A stretch of 64,000 nucleotides of DNA from Paludisphaera borealis (GCF_001956985.1 NZ_CP019082.1:5146001-5210000); one strand, 5' to 3'; counted from the stretch's first letter, positions 8,716-18,112 are shown. Translations and numbers: made by a program. Notes: generated by a model from the sequence alone, not told the origin.

Positions 8716-9866
8716 AATTCGAGTTCGCCGCCGCCGGCCGCGTCGTCTTCGGATGGGGGACGTTCGAGCAAGTCCCCGCGCTCGCGAAGGAGTTCGGCCG
8801 CGCGGCGATGCTGGTGCTGGGGCGCAGCGGCCGGCACGGCGACGCGCTGGCGACGGGTCTGGAGGCTGTCGGGATTCGCACCGTCCGCTTCCAGGTCGGC
8901 GGCGAGCCCGCGGTCGCGATGGTCGACGAGGCCGTCGCGCGGGCGCGCTCGGAAGGCTGCAACCTGGTGATCGCCGTCGGCGGCGGCAGCGTGATCGACG
9001 CGGGCAAGGCCGTGGCGGGCATGGTGAACCAGTCCGGAACCGTCCTCGACCATCTGGAAGTCGTGGGGGGAGGCAAGCCGCTCGACGCGCCCGTCCTGCC
9101 GTTCCTGGCGGTCGCCACGACGGCCGGCACCGGGGCCGAGGTGACGCGCAACGCGGTCCTCGACGTACCCGAGCACAAGGTGAAGGTCAGCCTGCGGAGC
9201 GTGCATCTGCTGCCCCGCGTCGCCGTAGTCGACCCCGAGCTGACGCTCTCGACGCCCCCCGAGATCACGGCTTACACCGGAATGGACGCCCTGACGCAAC
9301 TGATCGAGCCGTTCGTCAGCCACGCAGCCAACCCGCTCACCGACGGCCTCTGCCGCGAGGGGATCGGCCTCGCCGCCCGGTCGCTGGCGGCGGCCTACCG
9401 CGACGGCCGCAACCGTCCGGCGCGCGAGAACATGGCGGTCGCGGCCCTGTTCGGCGGGCTCGCCCTGGCCAACGCCAAGCTCGGTGCCGTGCACGGCCTG
9501 GCCGGCGTGCTTGGAGGTGCCTTCGGCCGTCCCCACGGCGCGATCTGCGCCCGCCTCCTCCCCTTCGTCATGGACGCCAATATCCAGACGCTCGAAAAAG
9601 AGCGCGCGGACGATCGGGCCCTGATCCGTTATACCGAGGTGGCGCGAATTCTGACCGGCGACCCGAAGGCCGACGCCCGGGAAGGCGTCGCCTGGGTTCA
9701 AACGCTCTGCGAGGAGCTGAAAATCCCCCCGCTTGCCATCGGCTCGCTCGGCTCGGCCGGCTCCGCCGCGATCATCGCGGGCGCCCAGCGCGCCAGCAGC
9801 ATGCAGGGCAATCCGGTCAAACTGACCGACGGGCGGCTTCTCGAAATCCTCGAACGGGCCGATTGA
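8712..9866 (+). CDS. Iron-containing alcohol dehydrogenase
   Basis: 384 residues of the Fe-dependent (type III) alcohol dehydrogenase family, a cytoplasmic NAD(P)-dependent oxidoreductase. The N-terminus [19 protein letters not shown], the nucleotide-binding [14 protein letters not shown], the [11 protein letters not shown] loop, the metal-site helix [12 protein letters not shown], and the His-bearing [25 protein letters not shown] are all present. The length matches the family. It could be a maleylacetate reductase or lactaldehyde/1,3-propanediol-type enzyme; the sequence alone does not decide. It is coupled by a 4-bp overlap to the ABM protein. Confidence 0.9.
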   Translation: MKFEFAAAGRVVFGWGTFEQVPALAKEFGRAAMLVLGRSGRHGDALATGLEAVGIRTVRFQVGGEPAVAMVDEAVARARSEGCNLVIAVGGGSVIDAGKAVAGMVNQSGTVLDHLEVVGGGKPLDAPVLPFLAVATTAGTGAEVTRNAVLDVPEHKVKVSLRSVHLLPRVAVVDPELTLSTPPEITAYTGMDALTQLIEPFVSHAANPLTDGLCREGIGLAARSLAAAYRDGRNRPARENMAVAALFGGLALANAKLGAVHGLAGVLGGAFGRPHGAICARLLPFVMDANIQTLEKERADDRALIRYTEVARILTGDPKADAREGVAWVQTLCEELKIPPLAIGSLGSAGSAAIIAGAQRASSMQGNPVKLTDGRLLEILERAD

Positions 9867-10011
9867 CCGGATCGGCCGCAGTAGTTCGCGTCACGTTTCC
9901 AGGCCTCGGTTCCCGCACGGTCGATTCAAGGCGTACGCCCGATTCATCCGATGTAGACCGCAGGCTGCGCATAAGCGCTGGATTCCCTGCCGTGCGTGGG
10001 GTGTCGCAAGG

Positions 10012-12738
10012 ATGCGGAGGTGGGCGTTGGCGAGTCAACGGAGAGGCATGATCTGGGCCGAGCGAGCGGTGGTCGCGCTCATCTTGGTGAGCCTCGCCGG
10101 AACCGTCCATCTGGTGATCTCGATCCACCGCCAGGCCCTGACGGCTCCAGGGCCGGTCGCGGTCGCGACGGTCCCCGAGATCGCCAAGCCGGCCGAGCCC
10201 CCTCCGGCTCAGGTCGTGGCGGCGCCATCTCGGCCTAAAATCCCTAAGCAGCCCAAGTCGGTCGATCCGCCACCTCCCCCGGAGGATCCGACCAAGAAGG
10301 CGCTTGCCGAGCTTTCGGGGGCGACGGCCCGTGAGATCGAGGAGACGAAGCAGCTCGACGAGCGAGCCACGGCGATGGAGAAAGCGCGCCGCGCGTCGGC
10401 GGCTGGGGCGGAGGGATGGCGGCGGCGTGAGATGCTGGTCAAGCAGCAGGTCTCGACCCTCGTCCGCCAGGCCGAGAAGATCGACCGCGACGTCGACGAG
10501 CTGGCGGCCCAGCGCGACGTGCTCGCCCGCGAGCGTGACGCACTCAAGGCGGCCCTGGCGAAAGTCCCCGGCAAAGGGAGCTTCGCCGTCTTGCCCTACA
10601 AGGGGGAGAACGGGACCTGGCGGCGGCCGATCGTGCTCGAATGCACCAACGGTTCGGTCACGCTTCGTCCCAACGGGCCCAGTTTCTCGATGCTCGACCT
10701 CTCGGGACTGATCAATCCCCGATCGAGCCCGGTCATCATCTCCATCGCCCGCGAACTCCTCAAAATCCAGGGGTCCGACTCGCCCGACGGCTCGCCCGTC
10801 GCGCCTTATTTCGTGTTCCTGGTCCGGCCAGACGGCATCCGCCCCTATTACGAGGCGCGCGCCCGGCTCGAACCGCTGGGCATCGCCTTCGGCTACGAGC
10901 TGATCGATCAGGATCTCAAGGTCGACGTCCCCGACTTCGACAACCTCGCGACCTGGGACGGCTCCACGCCCCTCGACGTCCCGCCTTCCAATCTCGCCGC
11001 CCTCGGATCGGGTTCGGGCTCCGGCTCGGGGCCTGGTTCCGGCTCCGGCCCCGGCTCGGGAATGGGCTCAGGTGGATCCGGAGCCCATGGCGGCAACGGC
11101 AGCGGCTTCGGGGGCGACGGTTCGAGCGGTCTCGGCGGCGGCGGTCTGGCCTGGCCCGGGGGGGCGGGCGGCTCGCGGTCGCGAACCGGCTCGGGGCCGC
11201 TGGCCGGCGCGTTCGGAACGGCCGGAGGATCACGGGCCGCCGGATCGAACGGCGGCGGCAATGGTAACGGCACCCGGGGCGGCGGCGGCTCGCCCGACGA
11301 TTTCGTGTGGCCGTCGGCGCGCGGCGGCGGTTCAGGTGCGGGCTCAGGCGGCGGCTCCTGGTCCGGGGGCTCGGCGGGGGGCTCTGGCGGCGGCGCCGGC
11401 GGGGGGGACTCGGACTCGCCAGGAGCGGGCGACAAGGGAACGGGAACCGCCCGAGAACCCGGGCGCGGATTGGGAATGGGATCGGGATCAGCGTTTGATC
11501 AGCTCCCCCCGCTCGAACCGGCCGATCCGTTGGCGAAGCTGGGTGGCGGCGGTGGGTCGGCGAAGCCCTCGGGGGACTCCGCCTCGGGGACGAAGCCGGG
11601 TACGGGGCGAGGAACCGGGGATCGCGTCGCGATCCATCCTGGGACGCTCGGGGCGGCGGGCTCGGCGAGGCAACCGGCGGGCGGTGGCGCGGGCGTCGGT
11701 CTGGCGGCTGGCGAAGGACTGAAAGCGCTCGCGGCTGGAACCGACGCCGGGCGGTCGCAAGGCGTGGGGATGGGGGCGGGGACGGAAACGGCCCCGAGCG
11801 GGCTTGATCCGACCGGAACGCGTCGGCCGGGCGGAGGGGCGAGCGCGGGACGCACGGCGGCGGCCGGCGAGCCTCTCCCGTCGCTTGAAGCCGCGCCTGG
11901 GACGGGGGCGGGCTCGGGCCTGGCCGCGGCTTCGGAGTCCAGCGCGATGACGGGAGAGCCGGGCTTGATGTGGGGAGGCGGAACGCCGGGGGCCGGAGGA
12001 TCGGGAACTGCGGCGGGCGCGGGCACCGGTGCCGGATCGAAGGACGAGAACGCGGCGAAAGGCTCGGGCTCGACCGGCGGCTCTCGCGCGTTGCTCGGGC
12101 TCGGCTCGGGCGCCAGCCAGGGAACGCCGAACAGCGGCAGCCCGAATTCCGTACCGCCCGGCGGAATCGGAGTCGGGCTCGGCTCGCTCGCCAGTGCGGC
12201 CTCGGCGTCGAACAGCCTGGGCTCGCTCGGCGGCTCGACCTCGTCGTCGTCGAGCAGCAGTAGCAGCGGCTCCAGCGGCGGCTCGGGATTGACGCTCGGC
12301 TCGGCGGCCAGTCAGGGCGGCGGCGGTTCGAGTTCCAGTTCGGCGTCGAAAGACCCCGACATGGAGCCGCTCGTCAAGAGCCGGATCGCCGATCGTCCCA
12401 CGCCGGCGATCGACGTGCCGTTCGAGATCGTGGTCGCGTGCGGGGCCGACGGCCTGGTGGTTCATCCGGGAGGGTATCGGATCACCGCGCGGTCGCTCAA
12501 GGAAGAGCGGAAGGACAGCCTGCTGATCCGGCAGCTCGTGGCCGTGGCGGTGCAACGCGCCGAGACCGACCCGAGCATCCGGCCGAAGCCCCGGGTGAAG
12601 TTCCTGGTCGAGGACAACGGCGGCTCGACGTTCTGGGAGGCGCGCAGGCAGGTGCTGTTCGCCGGCCTCGACTGGCCGATGACGCTCCACGTGACCGGAA
12701 CGCAGAATCCTCGTCTCCGCGACAAGGAGGCATGGTAA
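10012..12738 (+). CDS. Membrane-anchored coiled-coil protein with a giant Gly/Ser-rich linker
   Basis: 908 residues, no family recognised. The order is: one N-terminal transmembrane helix (about residues 14-36, AERAVVALILVSLAGTVHL); a Pro-rich stretch (45-95); a charged coiled coil (about 100-185); a folded domain (about 190-320) containing PYFVFLVRPDGIRPYYEAR followed by LEPLGIAFGYELI; an extremely Gly/Ser-rich low-complexity stretch (about 331-780); and a C-terminal domain (about 785-908) containing VKFLVEDNGGSTFWEARRQV. The two folded parts look like the same beta-alpha-beta module, reminiscent of ExbD/TolR periplasmic domains (inference). ATG 10048 with GGAGAGG just upstream is an alternative start. 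The stop overlaps the next start (TAATG). Confidence 0.75.
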   Translation: MRRWALASQRRGMIWAERAVVALILVSLAGTVHLVISIHRQALTAPGPVAVATVPEIAKPAEPPPAQVVAAPSRPKIPKQPKSVDPPPPPEDPTKKALAELSGATAREIEETKQLDERATAMEKARRASAAGAEGWRRREMLVKQQVSTLVRQAEKIDRDVDELAAQRDVLARERDALKAALAKVPGKGSFAVLPYKGENGTWRRPIVLECTNGSVTLRPNGPSFSMLDLSGLINPRSSPVIISIARELLKIQGSDSPDGSPVAPYFVFLVRPDGIRPYYEARARLEPLGIAFGYELIDQDLKVDVPDFDNLATWDGSTPLDVPPSNLAALGSGSGSGSGPGSGSGPGSGMGSGGSGAHGGNGSGFGGDGSSGLGGGGLAWPGGAGGSRSRTGSGPLAGAFGTAGGSRAAGSNGGGNGNGTRGGGGSPDDFVWPSARGGGSGAGSGGGSWSGGSAGGSGGGAGGGDSDSPGAGDKGTGTAREPGRGLGMGSGSAFDQLPPLEPADPLAKLGGGGGSAKPSGDSASGTKPGTGRGTGDRVAIHPGTLGAAGSARQPAGGGAGVGLAAGEGLKALAAGTDAGRSQGVGMGAGTETAPSGLDPTGTRRPGGGASAGRTAAAGEPLPSLEAAPGTGAGSGLAAASESSAMTGEPGLMWGGGTPGAGGSGTAAGAGTGAGSKDENAAKGSGSTGGSRALLGLGSGASQGTPNSGSPNSVPPGGIGVGLGSLASAASASNSLGSLGGSTSSSSSSSSSGSSGGSGLTLGSAASQGGGGSSSSSASKDPDMEPLVKSRIADRPTPAIDVPFEIVVACGADGLVVHPGGYRITARSLKEERKDSLLIRQLVAVAVQRAETDPSIRPKPRVKFLVEDNGGSTFWEARRQVLFAGLDWPMTLHVTGTQNPRLRDKEAW

Positions 12739-13829
12739 TGGGTGCGAATCTTCAAGGCGCGAACGATTCGACGCTGTCGCGCATCCGAGTGCTGCTGCCA
12801 CTGCCGAGCGTGCTCGCCGCGATCGTGGCGCTGAGCTTCTGGACGTCTCGGGATCGCGGCCCGCGCGACCCGGCGGCGACGGTCGCCGCGCCCGCTTCGG
12901 CCGTCGCCGCGCCTGCTCCGGCCGTGGCCGAGGTTCCCGTCGAAGTCGTCGAGGAGGCGCCCGACGAGGAGCCGGCGCAGGTCGCGCCCGAGCCTCCCAA
13001 GCTCGATCGCGCGGCGGTCGCGAAAGCGGAGGCGGCCCTTGACGAGGCCAGCCGCGACCACGCCCGCGCCGAGGCTCGGACCGACGCCGCCAAGCGGAGC
13101 CTGGAAGCCGCCGCCAACCAGTCGGCGCTGGAGGCGAGCAAGGCGCGGAAGCTGGCGTTTCGAGTCCGCGACCCGTCCGCCCAGATCGCTCGGGCCTCGG
13201 CTCGCGGTGGTTTCCTCAAGGCCGATCGCGACAAGCTCAAGACCGAGGTCGCCTCGCTGCGGAGCCTGCCGTTGCCCAAGGCGACCACGATCCTCAGCAA
13301 GAACCCGGTCTCGCAGCCGGCGGGGGGCGACGAGTTCCATTTCGAGCTGCGCCGCGAACGCGTCAGCTACGTGAACCTCGACCGGCTCCTCGAACTGGCC
13401 AAGTCCGACGCCCAGGTTCGCATTCGGATGGCCGATCGGATGGGGATGGTCACCTCCGAGGTCGGCCCGGTCGGCTGGTTCTCGCTCACGTACGTCCTGG
13501 GCCGGGCCCAGCCGGGTATCGAGGAGCTGATGGAGCGGCACAGCATCCGGTTCGATCTCCGGGGCTGGGAGGTCGTCCCCACCTCGGACCATCGCGGCGA
13601 TACCTACGAGGCGACACGCAACCCGATCTCCCAATACGCGATGGCGATCAAGCGTCTCACTCCAGGGCGGTCGGTCGTGACGATGTGGGTTTATCCCGAC
13701 AGCTTCAAGCTGTTTCGCAAGCTCCGCGACGAGCTGAACGACCGCGGCTTCAGCGTCGCCGGCCGCCCGCTTCCCGAAGGCATGACGATTCGAGGCAGCC
13801 CGATGGGCTCGGTGTCGGCCACGCAATAA
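12738..13829 (+). CDS. Membrane-anchored coiled-coil protein, partner of the Gly/Ser-rich protein
   Basis: 363 residues. The start at ATG 12738 shares one base with the preceding stop (TAATG) and has AAGGAGG seven bases upstream, so the two genes are translationally coupled. The layout mirrors the upstream protein: N-terminal hydrophobic segment (about residues 17-36), Ala/Pro/Val-rich linker, coiled coil (about 95-185, KAEAALDEASRDHARAEAR...), then a folded domain ending in SVVTMWVYPDSFKLFRKLRDEL and GFSVAGRPLPEG. That end resembles the strand-helix-strand units of the partner. It is probably exposed outside the cytoplasmic membrane as part of a complex with the partner. Function unknown. 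Confidence 0.75.
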   Translation: MGANLQGANDSTLSRIRVLLPLPSVLAAIVALSFWTSRDRGPRDPAATVAAPASAVAAPAPAVAEVPVEVVEEAPDEEPAQVAPEPPKLDRAAVAKAEAALDEASRDHARAEARTDAAKRSLEAAANQSALEASKARKLAFRVRDPSAQIARASARGGFLKADRDKLKTEVASLRSLPLPKATTILSKNPVSQPAGGDEFHFELRRERVSYVNLDRLLELAKSDAQVRIRMADRMGMVTSEVGPVGWFSLTYVLGRAQPGIEELMERHSIRFDLRGWEVVPTSDHRGDTYEATRNPISQYAMAIKRLTPGRSVVTMWVYPDSFKLFRKLRDELNDRGFSVAGRPLPEGMTIRGSPMGSVSATQ

Positions 13830-13840
13830 GACATAAGCCG

Positions 13841-14725
13841 TCAGCGGGCCGGGACGCCGCCGCCCTGGAGGTTTCCGGGGCGCGAGGCGTACCGGCCGCC
13901 GCTGTCGTGGGCGATGCGCTGGAGGTGGTCGCCGGCCAGGCCGCCGGCCAGGTCGATGCAGTGGATCGGTATGTTGCGGGTGTTGGCGCCCGCGACAGCC
14001 TCGACGGTCCCGTCGGGGAACTCGCCGTCGGAGAGCAGGAACACGGCGTCCGGCCGCAGTGCGAGCGCCTGCTTGATCGCGCGTCGCGGGCTGGTTTCGC
14101 CGTCAGGGTCGATCAGCCGCAGCCAGGCGGTCAGCAGGTCCTTGTTGTGCTGGTCGGCGGGGCGGGGGATCGGGCCGCCGGGCATGGTCGTCGTCTCGTC
14201 GTTGTAGAAGATGACCTCGAACTGTTGCGGGCTCTGGAGCGCGAAGACGCTTCGCCTCAGCTCGATCGTGGCGCGCGTCAGCCGGTCGTCGTCGATCATG
14301 CTCCCCGACTGGTCGACGACGTAGATGAAGAACCGCCCGCGCGCCCGGATGCCGAAGAACGCCGCCTGCCGCCAGGGGGGCTCGTCGCGCGCGTCGTCGA
14401 CCTCGTAGCCGGGTTGCGGGTCGCCGGGAGACGCGCCGGGGGGCAGCAAGAACGGGCTCCGCCGCCGCGCTTCGGCCTCGGCCTTGGTGAGAACCCGGGT
14501 TTCTCCGCTCGGGTCGCTTTTGGGCTTGGCCTTGTCCTTGTCCTGGGGCCTGGTCTTGTCTTTTTCCTTGGCTTTGGCCGTCTTGCCGCCGGGCGCGGGC
14601 TGGGCTTTCGACTTGGCCGGCGGCGGCGCGGGTTTCGAGGCGGGCGCGTCTTGAGCCGCGAGGCCGCCGGCCGCGACCAGCAAGACAAGCCCGAGCGCGA
14701 CGGTGCTTCGATGTGACAGCCGCAT
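13841..14725 (-). CDS. Exported von Willebrand factor A (VWA) domain protein
   Basis: 294 residues. A signal peptide ends near residue 25 (LVLLVAAGGLAAQDA). A Lys/Pro/Ala-rich linker follows (25-80), then a VWA domain from about residue 130. The MIDAS motif DxSxS is intact as D138-S140-S142 (VVDQSGSM), followed by VIFYNDETT and the later FLLSDGEFPDGT. Such domains bind ligands through a divalent metal ion. The gene converges on the coiled-coil pair with an 11-bp gap. A functional link is possible but not shown. Confidence 0.85.
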   Translation of the reverse strand: MRLSHRSTVALGLVLLVAAGGLAAQDAPASKPAPPPAKSKAQPAPGGKTAKAKEKDKTRPQDKDKAKPKSDPSGETRVLTKAEAEARRRSPFLLPPGASPGDPQPGYEVDDARDEPPWRQAAFFGIRARGRFFIYVVDQSGSMIDDDRLTRATIELRRSVFALQSPQQFEVIFYNDETTTMPGGPIPRPADQHNKDLLTAWLRLIDPDGETSPRRAIKQALALRPDAVFLLSDGEFPDGTVEAVAGANTRNIPIHCIDLAGGLAGDHLQRIAHDSGGRYASRPGNLQGGGVPAR

Positions 14726-14814
14726 TCGACGCGCCCCCGAGGGCCAGGGATCTCAACCCGGAATCGCCGCTTCGTCCAGGTTACGGAATCGGCGATCACC
14801 CGACCAGCCAGAGG

Positions 14815-15639
14815 TCAGTCGGCGGCCTGGGTCTGGAGGACGTCGCGCAGCTTCTGGATGACGCGCGTCTTCTCATTGCTGACGGTCTTGGGGGCGACTC
14901 CCCAGTGAAGGGCGATCTCGGCGGGGGTTTTGCCTTTGAGGGTCTCGTAGATCAGAGAGGCTTCGCGAGCGGTGAGCGAGCGGTCGATGGCCTCCTGGAG
15001 CGAGTCGCGCCAGGATCGCGTTTCGAGGTCGCTGGACGAGCCGGCGACGTCGACCGAATCGATCGACTGGAAGACCCGCTCGCGCTGGGCCCGTTTCTTC
15101 ACCATGTCGACGGCGCGGAAGAAATCGAGCCCTTCAGTCGTCTCGCGTGAGAAGACCTCCTTGACCCCCCCACGGCCGACGTCGCTGAGCAGGGCGTCGA
15201 ACCGGGGACGGCCGAGCTGCTGGAGCAACGTGGCGTAGACGGCCTGAGAGCAGTCTTCGTGAGCCTGGAGCGGGATGGCCGCGCGATACCACGAGCGGTT
15301 GAGGTACTTGTTGAGCTGCAACAGACCCGAGGCCGTCGACTCGGCGTCGGCCCTCGGGACGATCGACGGCTCGGCGGTGTAGGAGGATGCGCGAACCGAG
15401 AGCAGGCCGTCGAGCCCGGCGTCGTGAAGCGCCGCGTCCCAGGCGTGATCGGTGACGGCGGGCGAATCGAGCGTCGGCGCGGCCAGGCCGGAATCGACCA
15501 GCATGTGGTGCTCGGCCGCCACCGCCGGGAACGTCGCCGTGGCCGCCGCGCCCGAGAGCAGGCGCAAGACCTCCATCGCCTCGACGGCCGGCTTGTACGA
15601 TCGGTGCGCTCGTCGCTTGTGGTCAACGCCTCCCGCCAA
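14815..15639 (-). CDS. Sigma-70-like regulator with LEPR-XLL-type N-terminal leader
   Basis: 274 residues. The C-terminal part (about 215-270) is a sigma region 4 helix-turn-helix: SLQEAIDRSLTAREASLIYE then KTPAEIALHWGVAPKTVSN. The middle (about 110-190) looks like a divergent region 2 (QLNKYLNRSWYRAAIPLQ, DCSQAVYATLLQQLG, FFRAVDMVKKRAQRER). The N-terminus HRSYKPAVEAMEVLRLLSG closely resembles the LEPR-XLL leader of planctomycete surface proteins (consensus like RP.LE.LE.R.LLS), which is odd for a transcription factor. The start is TTG 15639, the only start after an in-frame stop, with a G-rich ribosome-binding site. It lies 89 bp upstream of the VWA gene on the same strand. Confidence 0.7.
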   Translation of the reverse strand: MAGGVDHKRRAHRSYKPAVEAMEVLRLLSGAAATATFPAVAAEHHMLVDSGLAAPTLDSPAVTDHAWDAALHDAGLDGLLSVRASSYTAEPSIVPRADAESTASGLLQLNKYLNRSWYRAAIPLQAHEDCSQAVYATLLQQLGRPRFDALLSDVGRGGVKEVFSRETTEGLDFFRAVDMVKKRAQRERVFQSIDSVDVAGSSSDLETRSWRDSLQEAIDRSLTAREASLIYETLKGKTPAEIALHWGVAPKTVSNEKTRVIQKLRDVLQTQAAD

Positions 15640-16027
15640 GTCGTATCGCCCCCTTCACATCGGACCTCGATCAAACCAAACACCGCGCCGCATGAAACTC
15701 TAAATCGGCCAGGCCGAGCTTTTCGTTCGCTTTTCTCAGGATGCGATACGCCGCGAACCACCGCTCATTACAACAAATACGACACGACGATCGGATCGCG
15801 AACCGCCACCGCTAACTTAATCGAATCGCCATCCTGCTTCGAGGTCAAATCGATTATGGCGATACTATGGTATGTTGCATGCATTCGATATTCCAGAGAA
15901 ATCTCTTGGGAATGTCGCAAGAAAACTTCAAGAAGTGGCGTGAGAACGACTTGTGCCGGAAGATAGGGGCCTGGCGACGGCGGGGAAGTCGTTGCTTTTG
16001 GGCCACATAAAGCGGAGTCGTTGCTTG
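15640..16027. other. Divergent intergenic region, 388 bp
   Basis: Separates the sigma-like gene (minus) from the CocE hydrolase gene (plus). It is noticeably AT-richer than the coding DNA, especially 15770-15950, and probably contains both promoters. I saw no gene, terminator or clear operator. Confidence 0.5.
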
Positions 16028-17929
16028 ATGCATACATTCCTGATGAAGTCGGTCGTCGTCGGAGTCGTCGTCTTCGCCGCCGCCGGCGAGGGCCGGGCGC
16101 AGGCGGTGGGGCCGGGCGTGGCGAATCGGCCGGCCGAGTACGGCGTCGCGGTCGAGCGGAACACGATGGTCGTCGTTCACGACGGCGTCCGCCTCGCGGT
16201 GGACGTTTACCGGCCCGAGCGCGACGGCAAGCCGGCGGAAGGGCGGTTTCCGACGCTGTTGACCCGAACTCCCTACGACAAAAAAGGCGTCGCGGGCGAG
16301 GGGGCGTATTACGCCGCGCGCGGCTACGTCGTCGTGGCCAACGACACGCGCGGGCGGTACGCCAGCGAAGGGACCTGGCGCGGGCTGGCCGACGATCCCC
16401 AGGACGGTTACGACGTCGTCGAGTGGATCGCCTCGCAGCCGTGGTCCGACGGCAAGGTCGGGACGTTCGGGACGAGCTATCCGGGAGGGACGCAGCACGC
16501 GCTCGCCGAGATGAACCCGCCCCACCTGACGACGATGGTCCCGGTCGACGCCCTGTCCAACTGCGGCGTCAGCGGCATGCGGCACGGAGGAGCGTTCGAG
16601 CTTCGGTTCGTGAACTGGATCTTCCAGATCGGCGCGCCTAACAGCAAGGCGGCCCTCGCCCGGCCCGCGCTGCGGCAGGCGCTCGTCGAGAACGGCATGC
16701 GGATTCAGCAGCACGTCGACAGCCTGCCGGTCCGCCCCGGCCTGACGCCCCTCAAGGTGGTCCCCGAATACGAAGCCTGGCTGGTCGAGGCGCTTCGGAG
16801 TGGTCCCGAGGCGGCGTTCTGGCACGCCAAGGGGATGTCGGTCGTCGACCACGTCGCCGATTACCGCGACGTGCCCGTCTTGCACCTGACCGGCTGGTAC
16901 GACTCGTGGACCCGGCAGGTGACGATGAACTACGAGGCGCTCGCGAAGGCCAAGAAGTCGCCTCAGCGGCTGACCATCGGCCCGTGGACCCACGGGGCGC
17001 AAGGATCGAACGTCGCGGGCGAGGTCGAGTTCACGAAGGACGCGGCCATCGACCTCTCGGCCTATCGCCTGCGGTGGTACGACCGCTGGATGAAAGACGC
17101 GGGCAACGGAGTCGAGAACGATCCGCCGGTGATGCTCTACATCATGGGGACCGGCGACGACCGCCGCTCACCCGCCGGCCGGCTCCAGCACGGGGGCTAC
17201 TGGCGGGCTGAACGCGAGTGGCCCCTGGCCCGAGTTCGTCCCACGTCGTTCTACCTGAATAAGGACGGTTCGCTGATGACGACCCCCTCCGCCGAGGTCG
17301 CGAGCAGCACGACGTACACGTTCGACCCGCTGCATCCGACGCCGACGATCGGCGGCAACATCTCGTCGAGCCAGGGCCTGATGGCGGCCGGCGGTTACGA
17401 TCAGCGGAGGCGTGACGACACGTTCCCGCTCGGCCCGAAGCTGCCGCTCTCGGAGCGTCGCGACGTGCTGGTCTATCGGACGCCCCCCCTGGAGGCGGAC
17501 GTCGAGGTCGTGGGGACGGTCGAGGTCAAGCTCTGGGTCGGCTCGACCGCCCCGGACACCGACTTCACCGCCAAGCTGATCGACGAGATTCCGCCCAACG
17601 ACGATTATCCGCTGGGCTTCGACCTGAACATCGGCGACTCGATCTTGCGGACGCGGTACCGCGAGGGGAACGACCACCAGGCGGCCTGCCTCAAGCCCGG
17701 CGAGGTCGCGCCGATCGTAATCACGCTCTATCCCACGGCCAACGTCTTCAAGCGCGGGCACCGCATCCGGCTCGACGTGTCGAGCAGCAACTACCCGCGG
17801 TTCGACGTCAACCCGAACACCGCCGACCCGCTAGGCGACTACCGCCGGACCGTCGCCGCCGACAACACGGTCCACCACGACGCCGGCCGGCCGTCGCAAG
17901 TGATCCTCCCGATCGTGCCGAGACCGTAG
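16028..17929 (+). CDS. CocE/NonD-family (X-Pro dipeptidyl-peptidase S15-like) hydrolase, exported
   Basis: 633 residues. MHTFLMKSVVVGVVVFAAAGEGRAQA is a signal peptide. The alpha/beta hydrolase domain follows: FPTLLTRTPYDKK, GYVVVANDTRGRYASEG, then the nucleophile motif GTSYPGG with S150. The acid is in HLTGWYDSW and the His in GPWTHGAQGS. The C-terminal jelly-roll (about residue 400 on) is the PepX_C domain (DVEVVGTVEVKLWV, RGHRIRLDVSSSNYPRFD). The family cleaves acyl or peptide bonds (glutaryl-7-ACA acylase, cocaine esterase, Xaa-Pro peptidase). The substrate is unknown. ATG 16028 places the signal peptide at the N-terminus. Confidence 0.9.
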   Translation: MHTFLMKSVVVGVVVFAAAGEGRAQAVGPGVANRPAEYGVAVERNTMVVVHDGVRLAVDVYRPERDGKPAEGRFPTLLTRTPYDKKGVAGEGAYYAARGYVVVANDTRGRYASEGTWRGLADDPQDGYDVVEWIASQPWSDGKVGTFGTSYPGGTQHALAEMNPPHLTTMVPVDALSNCGVSGMRHGGAFELRFVNWIFQIGAPNSKAALARPALRQALVENGMRIQQHVDSLPVRPGLTPLKVVPEYEAWLVEALRSGPEAAFWHAKGMSVVDHVADYRDVPVLHLTGWYDSWTRQVTMNYEALAKAKKSPQRLTIGPWTHGAQGSNVAGEVEFTKDAAIDLSAYRLRWYDRWMKDAGNGVENDPPVMLYIMGTGDDRRSPAGRLQHGGYWRAEREWPLARVRPTSFYLNKDGSLMTTPSAEVASSTTYTFDPLHPTPTIGGNISSSQGLMAAGGYDQRRRDDTFPLGPKLPLSERRDVLVYRTPPLEADVEVVGTVEVKLWVGSTAPDTDFTAKLIDEIPPNDDYPLGFDLNIGDSILRTRYREGNDHQAACLKPGEVAPIVITLYPTANVFKRGHRIRLDVSSSNYPRFDVNPNTADPLGDYRRTVAADNTVHHDAGRPSQVILPIVPRP

Positions 17930-17973
17930 AGCGGTTTGCATTTGGGATGCATACGAGCCGAGGCCGAATGCCC

Positions 17974-17995
17974 TTCTCCCCGCATGCGGGGAGAA
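17974..17995 (+). repeat. 22-bp perfect palindrome, dispersed REP-like unit
   Basis: A self-complementary 22-mer with core TCTCCCCGCATGCGGGGAGA lies 45 bp after the hydrolase stop. A related copy (CCCTTCTCCCCTGCGGGAGA) occurs at 63281-63300; both are followed by similar sequence containing GC-TTGCGA/CTCGCGA and GCATG. It can form a hairpin at the transcript end, but two related copies 45 kb apart suggest a dispersed element. Confidence 0.7.
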
Positions 17996-18112
17996 ATAGT
18001 GCTCGCGAAAGCATGTTTTGATTATTGTATGCAGCTCAAATGTAAACCGCGCTAGGCCGTAGGCGCGGCGGCAAGCCGCCGCACTCCAAAGAAGATAATC
18101 TTATTTCAATCA

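Noticed and set aside
15854-17002. 382-codon minus-strand frame across the CocE gene start
   Set aside because: Antisense to a well-supported hydrolase; composition is typical of shadow frames.
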